From Cyclobacterium sp. 1_MG-2023 (GTDB lineage Bacteria; Bacteroidota; Bacteroidia; Cytophagales; Cyclobacteriaceae): a stretch of 64,000 nt of DNA. Positions within the stretch are counted from its first letter, which is position 1. Every line of letters starts with the position of its first letter. A program made the translations under genes and the position numbers. Positions 17,515-25,887 of the stretch are shown piece by piece. The notes under the pieces were generated by a model that had not been told where the DNA came from, searched no databases, and worked only from the letters and a program-made list of their open reading frames with translations. The stretch covers positions 310,001 through 374,000 of the forward strand of contig NZ_JAUOPC010000003.1 of the NCBI RefSeq assembly GCF_030546805.1. The letters are read 5' to 3'.

Positions 17515-18990
17515 ATGAAAGTGTCAAAAAGAAGATCCTTTTTAGGGAAGTTTAGTTTCCTTTTATTCTCCTTTTTTGTGGGAAAGGTGAAACCCTTATT
17601 TGCCAAGAGAAATCCCCTTGTCTTGCCCAAAAACAAAGGGAAGCTGTATTTCCCGAATGGCTTTAAAGTGACGGAAGTATCAGCAACTGAAGCCATCGTA
17701 TGGACCAGGCTTAGCCATAGTGAAAAATCGCAACCAATTACGCATAAAAAGACCAAAACAAAGCCTAAAGCCAATAATTATTACCCTGTTGATTTTGATG
17801 AAAACCAGCCGGTAAAGAATATGGATGGGGCCATTATAGGGGCAAAAGGAAAAGTTAGAATTAAATACAAGGCCATGGGGGAAACATTAATATCTGATTG
17901 GTATGAAACTGACTCGATTGATGATTTTACCGCCCAAATACCTTTGTCAAAGCTAAAAGCAGGTGAACGTTATTCCATTGAATTAGAGGCCATGTCAGAA
18001 GATGGTTCAGATAAGTCAACTGTGCCAGGTAGTTTTATGGCTGCTTATGATGCAAAGGAGGTTAAGTCGGTAAACCTAACCACTTCCACTTGTCAATACT
18101 TCTGGAATTATGATGATGCAAAACGGGGTTTCCAAACCTATGATGCCATGGCAAAGTTAAAGCCGGATTTTTTCGTACATACAGGAGATTATGTGTATTA
18201 TGATAGGATAGGCCCTTTGGCCACCGACTTAGAAAAGGCCAGGCACAAGTGGCATGCGATGGACGGTTGGCCTTCATTGAAAGATTTCTACCAAAATGTG
18301 CCTATTTATATGCTCAAAGATGATCATGACTTGTTGAAAGATGATGTTTATCCGGATTCTAGTCCCTTGGGTGACTTTACTTTGGAAAATGGCTTAAAAG
18401 TTTGGCGAGAAAATGTACCCTTAAAAGACAAACCTTACAGGACTTTCAGATGGGGTAAGGATTTACAGATTTGGCTTGTGGAGGGTAGGGAATACCGAAG
18501 TCCTAAAGAAATACCGGAAGGAAGTCCCAGAACAATTTGGGGAGAGGAGCAAAAGAATTGGTTCATAGATACCATAGAAAGTTCTGATGCCACTTTTAAA
18601 ATCTTGTTTTCTCCCACTCCCGTAGTAGGGCCGGACAGAGATAATAAACGGGACAATCATGCCAATAAACTATTTGAAAAAGAAGGCAATTGGTTAAGAG
18701 GTTTTTTGTCCGGTAAAAAGAGTGTTTTTGTAGTCAATGGAGACAGGCATTGGCAGTATTTTTCCATAGATGAAGCAACAGGGTTGAGGGAGTTTGGTGC
18801 GGGTCCTGTATCCGATGCACAATCAGGAGGCTGGTCCCAAGATGATAAGAGGCCGGAACATCGGTTTTTGAGAGTTAAAGGCGGGTTTTTGGGCATCAAA
18901 GTATTCCGGGAAGCAGGCAAGCCTAAAATTGATTTCACCCATTATGATGTTAAAGGAAATGTCATGAATCAAGAAGAATTTGAAAATTAA
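17515..18990 (+). CDS. PhoD-like alkaline phosphatase/phosphodiesterase, Tat-type signal (module copy 1)
   Basis: About 491 residues from the ATG at 17515; an upstream GTG at 17485 would add ten residues in front of the export signal. The N-terminus KRRSFLGKF followed by a hydrophobic stretch is a Tat-type signal, as in known PhoD enzymes. An N-terminal beta-sandwich (about 40-180) is followed by the metallophosphatase domain with TSTCQYFW (C193), VHTGDYVYYD (about 221-230), LKDDHDLLKDD (about 267-277) and NGDRHWQY (about 408-415). PhoD enzymes are Ca/Fe-dependent secreted phosphodiesterases/phosphomonoesterases. The usual WDDHD is KDDHD here. The gene is closely related to the one at 25888, and both follow a SusCD pair, so they are paralogues of one duplicated module. 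Confidence 0.9.
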   Translation: MKVSKRRSFLGKFSFLLFSFFVGKVKPLFAKRNPLVLPKNKGKLYFPNGFKVTEVSATEAIVWTRLSHSEKSQPITHKKTKTKPKANNYYPVDFDENQPVKNMDGAIIGAKGKVRIKYKAMGETLISDWYETDSIDDFTAQIPLSKLKAGERYSIELEAMSEDGSDKSTVPGSFMAAYDAKEVKSVNLTTSTCQYFWNYDDAKRGFQTYDAMAKLKPDFFVHTGDYVYYDRIGPLATDLEKARHKWHAMDGWPSLKDFYQNVPIYMLKDDHDLLKDDVYPDSSPLGDFTLENGLKVWRENVPLKDKPYRTFRWGKDLQIWLVEGREYRSPKEIPEGSPRTIWGEEQKNWFIDTIESSDATFKILFSPTPVVGPDRDNKRDNHANKLFEKEGNWLRGFLSGKKSVFVVNGDRHWQYFSIDEATGLREFGAGPVSDAQSGGWSQDDKRPEHRFLRVKGGFLGIKVFREAGKPKIDFTHYDVKGNVMNQEEFEN

Positions 18991-19024
18991 AATGAAATAC
19001 ATTACCAATAACATTGTAAGCCCA

Positions 19025-20518
19025 ATGAATGCAAACCTACGATTAAAAGCTTTGTCAAATGGCCTTATATTGTTTCTACTCTTGTCTTTTCCTGTGATGG
19101 CACAGGATTTTGGTGAACAAGGGCACCCGATGAATAAATTAACAGACAATCGGGAAATCCTTACTTATTGGGGAACTACCAAAGAGGCCAATATAAAACT
19201 GTATGAAGAGGCTTATAAAATTTTGTCGGCCGAAAAGCAGGCTGATTATTCAGAATTAATGAATTCCGTGGCCTTTAAAAAATTAATTCAAGACCAAAAT
19301 CGAAAGATTTTAGCCGGACCTATGCTTGGTCAAATCAAACCAACAAGTGCTTCTGTTTGGGTAAGGACTTTAAGGCCGACAAAGGTGGAAGTAAAAGTTG
19401 AAGGTAAAGAAGGAGATTTAATTTTCGGCCCGGTGTATACCTCTGCAGCAACTGATTTGGCCGGCCTTGTAGAAATAACAGGCTTGAAACCTTTCAGTCG
19501 GTATGCTTACAAAATCATAATCAATGGAGAGGAAGTTTTACCGGAGCTGAAACAAAGCATAGCCACCTTGCCTGATGCCAATCAAGGTGAAGAGGTGAAA
19601 ATTGCTTTTGGTTCCTGCCCACACCGTTGGGGCTTAGGAAACCATACTTTGCTGGAGCAGATCCAAGAGAGAGGTAACCAAGCAATGCTGTTTTTAGGTG
19701 ACATTGCTGTTCAGGATAGAAATGATCATTTGGGTATGCATAGAGCTGATTATTTATTAAGAGATTTTTTACCAGCTTGGCAAAGCTTTGCTGCTCAAAC
19801 TCCTGTTTATGCTTCTTGGGATGACCACGACTATTTTGATAACGACAAGGCCGGTATACCTGAAGGATATGATGAAAAAGGACGTAGTGGTGTCAGAGAA
19901 GTATTCCAACATTCTTGGGCCAACCAATCCTATGGGGATGAAGCTATTCAGGAGGGGATATTTACAAGAGATAGAATAGGTCCATTTGATATCATCATGA
20001 CAGACAATCGGTATTTTAGGACCGGAGAAAAAGGCTCATTTTTAGGTCCTCAGCAGATGGATTGGCTAAAAGAACAATTGTTGGATTGTGAAGGGCCTTT
20101 TATTGTCCTGTCTTGTGGATCCATGTGGAGTGACTATGTGTCCAATGGCAAAGATTCATGGGGCGTAAATGACCCCGAAGGAAGAGAAGAGCTATTTAGT
20201 TTTATCGAAGAGAATAAAATCAGTGGTGTCTTGCTTATTTCTGGAGATAGACATGGGGCCAGAGGCTTTAGGATTCCAAGAAAATCTGATTTCGGATTTT
20301 ACGAATTTGAAGCTGCTAGTTTGGGAGCAAGAGTAGGGCCTCCCGCCAAAGATCCATCCTGGGACACCCAACTCTACGGGATTGATGGACAATTTGCTTT
20401 TGGAGAATTCACCTATCTTCCTTCTGGTAAAGATCCTTCAGTAGTTTTTCGTTTGGTTGGAGAAGCAGGTAATATTATCTATGAAAAGACCATTCGTAAG
20501 AGTGAATTGGCACCTTGA
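19025..20518 (+). CDS. PhoD-like metallophosphatase of a second subfamily
   Basis: About 497 residues from the ATG at 19025, which gives a normal Sec signal peptide ending PVMAQ. In-frame TTG (18980) and ATG (18992) starts would place 11-15 extra residues before it. After a helical segment (about 30-100), a beta-sandwich PMLGQIKPTSASVWVRT precedes the phosphatase core: IAFGSCPHRW (C198), MLFLGDIAVQDRND (about 221-234), YASWDDHDYFD (about 262-272) and LISGDRHGARGF. The last block ends in RHG rather than RHW, unlike its neighbours, so it belongs to another PhoD branch and probably acts on a different phosphoester. It follows the previous PhoD gene by 34 bases and is probably co-transcribed. The second module copy lacks a counterpart. 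Confidence 0.88.
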   Translation: MNANLRLKALSNGLILFLLLSFPVMAQDFGEQGHPMNKLTDNREILTYWGTTKEANIKLYEEAYKILSAEKQADYSELMNSVAFKKLIQDQNRKILAGPMLGQIKPTSASVWVRTLRPTKVEVKVEGKEGDLIFGPVYTSAATDLAGLVEITGLKPFSRYAYKIIINGEEVLPELKQSIATLPDANQGEEVKIAFGSCPHRWGLGNHTLLEQIQERGNQAMLFLGDIAVQDRNDHLGMHRADYLLRDFLPAWQSFAAQTPVYASWDDHDYFDNDKAGIPEGYDEKGRSGVREVFQHSWANQSYGDEAIQEGIFTRDRIGPFDIIMTDNRYFRTGEKGSFLGPQQMDWLKEQLLDCEGPFIVLSCGSMWSDYVSNGKDSWGVNDPEGREELFSFIEENKISGVLLISGDRHGARGFRIPRKSDFGFYEFEAASLGARVGPPAKDPSWDTQLYGIDGQFAFGEFTYLPSGKDPSVVFRLVGEAGNIIYEKTIRKSELAP

Positions 20519-20738
20519 AATTTAGCATCCATTAAACCAAAAATTCTCTAATTGACCAATACTGTTTAGAATAACTCCTGCAATAGGTATGGAATAATTC
20601 CGATTATTTAATAAAAATAACCATTGACAGTATATAGTATAATATTATATAATTTTTTTTATAAATTATGGGGTTAAAAAATAATTTTATTAACTAAATT
20701 TTAAAAAAATCAATTGAAAATGTAAAATCAAAATTATT

Positions 20739-20780
20739 GGTTTTAAAAAAGGAATAAGTACAAATTCTTTTTAAAAAACC
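20739..20780 (+). promoter_or_regulatory. Imperfect AT-rich dyad just upstream of the third susC
   Basis: GGTTTTAAAAAAGGAAT (20739-20755) is roughly complementary to ATTCTTTTTAAAAAACC (20764-20780). It lies 30 bases before the susC ATG, inside a very AT-rich gap with no gene (20519-20810). It may be a leader hairpin or part of the promoter; evidence is weak. Confidence 0.3.
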
Positions 20781-20810
20781 ACTTAGTTATTCATTCAAAA
20801 CAATAAACCC

Positions 20811-23800
20811 ATGAGAAAAAAAATTACAAGCTACCAGTTGGTATGGCTGCCGGTATTTGCTGTGTCTTTTTTGTACACACATATTCAGGCAAGTGCGTAT
20901 GCAACAATCCCTGTTCTCAATTCCTCTTATAAAATTGAGACTACTGTTAATGGTCATAGCATTCCGGCATCAATCAGTGGAACAGTCGTAGACCAAAGCA
21001 ATACCCCCATTCCCGGTGCCACAGTTATCGTAGTAGGAACCAATAGCGGAACCGTTACAGATATTGATGGTAAATTCACTTTAGATGCTTCTCCCGGACA
21101 AGTTATTCGCATATCCTTTATTGGCTTTGAATCTGCGGAAGTGACTGTTGGCAATCAGACAGAGTTGAATATAACCCTAATCGAGGATACCTCCTCCCTT
21201 GAAGAAGTGGTAGTGGTGGGCTATGGTACCCAGCGAAAAAGTGATTTGACGGGTGCTATCTCTTCCGTTACAAGTGAAGACCTAAAAGAAACCCCTGCAG
21301 GCAATTTTTTGGAACAATCCCAAGGTAGACTTGCCGGTGTAGACATCGTAAGATCTAATGGATCTCCAGGTTCTCCTGTTCAAATTAGAATTCGTGGGAA
21401 TCGATCCATTAATGCAAGTAATGAACCACTCTATGTAATTGATGGAATTCCTACCAATGCGAATATCAATGATTTTAACCCCAATGATATAGCGTCTATG
21501 GAGGTTTTAAAAGATGCAAGTTCTGTGGCCATTTATGGGTCAAGAGGGGCAAATGGTGTGGTCTTAATTACCACCAAGAAAGGTAAAACGGGTAAGGCTG
21601 TCATTAGCTATGATGGTTATTATGGTGTTAAACAACCGATTGAAGACCTGAATTTAATGGATGGAAATGCCTTTGCTGCCTATTCAAGAATTGCAAGGGG
21701 GCATGATGGTGATGATCCATCTTTTGACAGTAACTTTTTGGCGCCTTTGGAAATTGAAAACCTTCAGGCAGGAAAATTCACAAATTGGCTTGACCTTGCA
21801 TTACAAACTGGAAGCCAACAGGATCATCAGGTTTCGGTGAGTGGTGGGACCGACAAAGTAAATTATTATGTTTCGGGCTCTTTCTTCAAAGAGGACGGTT
21901 ATATTCCGGGGACTGATTTCGAAAGAACAGCCATAAGGGTAAATCTTGAATCTAAATTAACAGATAAACTTAAAATGGGCCTTAGTGCTACAGTAAGTTT
22001 AAGTGAGAGGAATCAAATGGCAAGTGCACCCTTTTCAAATTCTATTGGCTATTCCCCACTTGTAGGGCCATATGATGATGAAGGTAATTTCCTGGCTTTT
22101 CCCAATCCTAGAGAGGGGCTATTGTCCAACCCATTGTTAAATTATCAACCTTACCAATATGTTGATGAAACCAGAGGGCATAGGATTTTTGCCAATTTAT
22201 ATGCTGAATACCAATTCAATGATCATTTAAAACTTAGGGTAAATTATGGCCCTGATTTCAATCTAACCAGAAGAGGTAGGTACGGAGGTATGTTGGATGG
22301 CAACATTAACTCAGGGTCTATAAATAACCAAATGGATTTTGCCTATACCCAAGAAAACATCCTTTCCTATGATAAAAGTTTAGGAAAACATGCTTTGAAC
22401 CTTGTAGGATTATTTTCGGTACAGTCCAGCAGATTTGAAACTTCCTCTCTTTCAGGACAAGATATTCCTATAGAAAAATCTTTATTTTATGACCTAGGTA
22501 GTTCTTCAACCATCACAGGAATTGGTAGCTCTCTTGGAGAATGGGGACTTACTTCCTATATGGGAAGGGCCAATTATCGTTTTGATGACAAATTTCTGTT
22601 TACCCTTACAGGGAGGGCAGATGGTTCTTCTAGGCTGGCAGAAGGAAATAAGTGGGCTTTTTTCCCTGCCTTTTCTGCCGGGTATATTTTATCCGAAGAG
22701 GAACTGATGCAAGGGTCTAGAATTTCTTTCTTAAAGATCAGGGGTGGATACGGAGAAGTAGGTAATACTGCAATTTCTGCCTATCAGACCCTCGGTGGAC
22801 TCGAAAGAACCACATATGTTTTTGGGTCAACAGCTGCATTTGGTTATGCAAACAACTTAATTCCAAATCCTGATTTGAAATGGGAGATTTCAAAAACCAT
22901 GAATGTAGGCCTTGATTATGGCTTGTTTGAAGATCGAATTAACGGTAGTCTGGAATATTATATTACCAATACCAGTAATTTATTGCTAAACAGGTTATTG
23001 CCCATTACCTCAGGCTATAACTCTGTATTGCAAAACATAGGAAGTACAAGGAATTCAGGTTGGGAATTGTCTGTGAATGCAAACCTAATCAATCAACCTA
23101 CAGGCCTAAGATGGGATGTGAACATGAATGTTTTTTCAAACAAAGAACAAATTACAGAGCTCTTTGATGGAGACAGTGATGATGTAGGAAACAACTGGTT
23201 TATTGGTGAGCCCATTAATGTGTTTTATGATTTTGAACAAGGGGGGATCTGGCAAACGGATGAGGCAGATTTAGCTGCAGATTATGGGCAGCAACCAGGC
23301 GATATCCGCATCAATGATGTAAATGGAAGAGGTGAAGATGGTGAACTTAACAAGCAGCCCGATGGGAATATTAATTCAGATGATAGAAAGGTTTTGGGTT
23401 CCACCGTGCCTAGCTGGTCAGGAGGATTGACCAATAGATTTAGCTATAAAAGCTTTGACTTGTCGGTACTCGTGCATGCCAGAATGGGGCAAATGCTGAA
23501 TAGTGGTTACCATAATTTGGGAGGCAACAACTGGCAAGGCAGATACAATGCGATAACCATGGATTATTGGACAGTCAATAATCCTACTAATGCGATTCCT
23601 AGACCAAATGCAGGTGAAGCACCATTGTATGCCTCTTCAGTTAGGTATTTTGATGGTTCTTATATTAAAATAAGGAACATTGCCCTGGGTTATAATTTTA
23701 ATTCCGGTTTGATCAAAAAATTAGGTTTAACCTCAGCAAGGATTTACTCTACAGTTAACAATGCATTTATATTTTCTCCTTATAAAACAGTGGATCCCGA

Positions 23801-23879
23801 AACTTCCAACGGCAGTGTAGGTGGAGGTAGCCCACTCACTACTGCCTCTTATATTTTTGGAATTAATTTGAAATTTTAA
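20811..23879 (+). CDS. SusC/RagA-type TonB-dependent transporter, no STN domain (module copy 2)
   Basis: The 1022-residue protein starts MRKKITSYQLVWLPVFAV, a signal peptide very like that of the SusC at 12355. Then come the carboxypeptidase-regulatory-like domain (ASISGTVVDQSNTPIPGATV, about 53-125), EVVVVGYG at about 135-142, a plug (LYVIDGIPTNAN, LKDASSVAIYGSRGANGVVLI) and a barrel ending LKF. There is no STN domain. The bases before the ATG (CAATAAACCCATGAGAAAAA) also match the other copy. Plug and barrel have diverged, so the two transporters probably carry different cargo from one ancestral module. The SusD partner starts 12 bases after its stop. Confidence 0.95.
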   Translation: MRKKITSYQLVWLPVFAVSFLYTHIQASAYATIPVLNSSYKIETTVNGHSIPASISGTVVDQSNTPIPGATVIVVGTNSGTVTDIDGKFTLDASPGQVIRISFIGFESAEVTVGNQTELNITLIEDTSSLEEVVVVGYGTQRKSDLTGAISSVTSEDLKETPAGNFLEQSQGRLAGVDIVRSNGSPGSPVQIRIRGNRSINASNEPLYVIDGIPTNANINDFNPNDIASMEVLKDASSVAIYGSRGANGVVLITTKKGKTGKAVISYDGYYGVKQPIEDLNLMDGNAFAAYSRIARGHDGDDPSFDSNFLAPLEIENLQAGKFTNWLDLALQTGSQQDHQVSVSGGTDKVNYYVSGSFFKEDGYIPGTDFERTAIRVNLESKLTDKLKMGLSATVSLSERNQMASAPFSNSIGYSPLVGPYDDEGNFLAFPNPREGLLSNPLLNYQPYQYVDETRGHRIFANLYAEYQFNDHLKLRVNYGPDFNLTRRGRYGGMLDGNINSGSINNQMDFAYTQENILSYDKSLGKHALNLVGLFSVQSSRFETSSLSGQDIPIEKSLFYDLGSSSTITGIGSSLGEWGLTSYMGRANYRFDDKFLFTLTGRADGSSRLAEGNKWAFFPAFSAGYILSEEELMQGSRISFLKIRGGYGEVGNTAISAYQTLGGLERTTYVFGSTAAFGYANNLIPNPDLKWEISKTMNVGLDYGLFEDRINGSLEYYITNTSNLLLNRLLPITSGYNSVLQNIGSTRNSGWELSVNANLINQPTGLRWDVNMNVFSNKEQITELFDGDSDDVGNNWFIGEPINVFYDFEQGGIWQTDEADLAADYGQQPGDIRINDVNGRGEDGELNKQPDGNINSDDRKVLGSTVPSWSGGLTNRFSYKSFDLSVLVHARMGQMLNSGYHNLGGNNWQGRYNAITMDYWTVNNPTNAIPRPNAGEAPLYASSVRYFDGSYIKIRNIALGYNFNSGLIKKLGLTSARIYSTVNNAFIFSPYKTVDPETSNGSVGGGSPLTTASYIFGINLKF

Positions 23880-23891
23880 ATTGACGAAAAC

Positions 23892-25529
23892 ATGAAATAT
23901 TTTCATATTATTATTTGTTTCATTTTGGGCTTGTCAATAAGTTCGTGTAATGAGATTTTGACGGAAGACCCTGTAAGTTTGGCCACCTCTGATAGTTATT
24001 ATGTAACAGAGAGAGGAATTGAGGATGGCCTCAAGGCGTCCTATACGACGCTCAGGGATTTTTACGGCCAGCAAAATGGGTTTTTCCTAACCGTAACAGG
24101 AACCGATATTTTCACCAATGGTTTTGGAGGGATTGCCAATAATCCGGATATCAATAACTATTCTTCAAATTTTCTAGGTACTAATTCCACGGTAACCAAT
24201 GTTTGGAATGCCCTTTATGTGGGGGTAAACCAATGCAATACCGTAGTGAGCAAAATTCCTGATGTCACGGGAATTTCTGAGGAGCGTAGGAAAGAAGTGG
24301 AAGCAGAGGCTCGGTTTCTGCGTGCCCTTTACTATTTCCACTTGGTACAGCAGTGGGGGGATGTACATTTTACTTTGGAAGAGACAAAAGGTGTGGAAAC
24401 AGAGGCTAATAAAACCCCTGCATCCACCATTTATGAAAACGGTATACTTCCGGATCTTGAATTTGCTATAGACAATTTACCTCCAAGTGCTGCCGAACAA
24501 GGGAGGGCTTTTAAAGGAGCTGCGGAGGCTATTTTAGCACGGGTCCACTTGACATTAGGTAATTGGGCAGCTGCAGAAGCTTTGGCTTCTAGTGTGATTC
24601 AGAACTATGATTTTGAACTGGTAACTCCTTATGCTGACTTGTGGGATATCAATAACGATACCAATAAAGAGTTTATTTGGTCCGTACAATTTACAGATGA
24701 TCCACTTTTGAATGGACCGGGGAATACAGGGCATTTATATTTTATCTTTGATTACACTTTTAATCCGGCAATGGTTAGAGATGTAGAAAATGGCCGACCT
24801 TTTCAGCGATTTTTACCGACAAATTACTTGTTTAGCCTTTATGATAGGGATATTGATGCCCGTTGGAATGGCTCATTTAAAACAGTTTGGTATGCCAATA
24901 TCTCAGCTGAAATCAATGGTCACCAGGTAAACCCCGGAGATACAGCGATCCATATAGTCATGGAACCTGTTCCGGATGAAGTCAAAATGGCTGCTCCCTA
25001 TTGGATCATTGATTACAAAGGAAATTGGATCGGAGATGTGAATGCTTACCAAGAGATTGGAACAAACCAGAGAAGGAATTATCCTTCCTTATTGAAGTTT
25101 TTAGATCCACTGCGTCCGAGTACCAATGAGACTGCAGGACGTAGAGATTTTCCAGTGGTAAGATTGGCAGAAATGTATCTGATAGCCAGTGAGGCTGCCT
25201 GGAGACAAGGAGAAGCAGGTACTGCGGCTGATTATATGAATGTGTTAAGATCCAGGGCCGCTATTCCCGGCAAGGAGGCAGAAATGTTGGTTGATGCCAA
25301 TGACATTAATCTGGATTTTATTTTGGAGGAACGGGCTAGAGAATTGATAGGTGAGAAGCACCGCTGGTATGACCTGAAAAGGACCGGTACTTTACTCGAA
25401 AGGGTTAGGCAATATAACCTGGATGCCAGTCCCAATATAAAAGAAATGCATTTGGTGAGACCTATCCCTCAAACACAGATTGACAGGGCGAGTAATCCTG
25501 CCGAGTTTGTGCAAAATCCCGGGTATTAA
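23892..25529 (+). CDS. SusD/RagB-family lipoprotein (module copy 2)
   Basis: The 545-residue protein has a lipoprotein signal ending SISSC (Cys19), then NEILTEDPVSLATSDSYYVTERG. SusD marks are VEAEARFLRALYYFHLVQQWGDV, VRLAEMYLIASEAAWRQGEAG, NVLRSRAAIPGK, LEERARELIGEKHRWYDLKRTG and the ending VRPIPQTQIDRA to NPGY. It pairs with the SusC at 20811. A strong terminator follows 11 bases after the stop, so transcription of the pair ends before the PhoD-like gene at 25888, which then needs its own promoter. Confidence 0.95.
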   Translation: MKYFHIIICFILGLSISSCNEILTEDPVSLATSDSYYVTERGIEDGLKASYTTLRDFYGQQNGFFLTVTGTDIFTNGFGGIANNPDINNYSSNFLGTNSTVTNVWNALYVGVNQCNTVVSKIPDVTGISEERRKEVEAEARFLRALYYFHLVQQWGDVHFTLEETKGVETEANKTPASTIYENGILPDLEFAIDNLPPSAAEQGRAFKGAAEAILARVHLTLGNWAAAEALASSVIQNYDFELVTPYADLWDINNDTNKEFIWSVQFTDDPLLNGPGNTGHLYFIFDYTFNPAMVRDVENGRPFQRFLPTNYLFSLYDRDIDARWNGSFKTVWYANISAEINGHQVNPGDTAIHIVMEPVPDEVKMAAPYWIIDYKGNWIGDVNAYQEIGTNQRRNYPSLLKFLDPLRPSTNETAGRRDFPVVRLAEMYLIASEAAWRQGEAGTAADYMNVLRSRAAIPGKEAEMLVDANDINLDFILEERARELIGEKHRWYDLKRTGTLLERVRQYNLDASPNIKEMHLVRPIPQTQIDRASNPAEFVQNPGY

Positions 25530-25540
25530 TCCACTTGGAC

Positions 25541-25573
25541 AAAAGCCTCTCGTTCTATTACGAGAGGCTTTTT
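25541..25573 (+). terminator. Intrinsic terminator after SusD (module copy 2)
   Basis: AAAAGCCTCTCG (25541-25552) pairs perfectly with CGAGAGGCTTTT (25561-25572) around an 8-base loop, followed by a T-run. Confidence 0.9.
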
Positions 25574-25887
25574 TTCTTTATTAGAAATAAGCTATTTTTA
25601 ACCGGCATTGCCATGTACCCTTTTCATAGGATGGGAATAGAGATTCAATAGCGCACAGTGTTCCTTGAAGCTGGAGAAAGGACAATGGGAGTCATTCTAT
25701 CGATACTTTAGGCAGCATCGAAAATGGTAGGGCAGTGTTGATTTTTAATTGATTTTATCAAGTAAAAATGGTTTATAGCTTGTCGTTCGTTTCTTTACGG
25801 TAGGAAAATTTAGATAGGCTAACCCATAAAAAAAAGTGAATTTAAAATTTTACAATGGATTGCAATCCCATTAAATAATCATTAAAT
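25574..25887. other. Intergenic region upstream of the PhoD-like gene, no gene seen
   Basis: No gene is visible in about 314 bases. Short strings (TCATAGGATG, GGCAGTGTT) recur in the equivalent gap after the first module's SusD (17190-17215). This may be a trace of block duplication but is too short to prove it. The promoter of the 25888 gene must be here. Confidence 0.35.
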
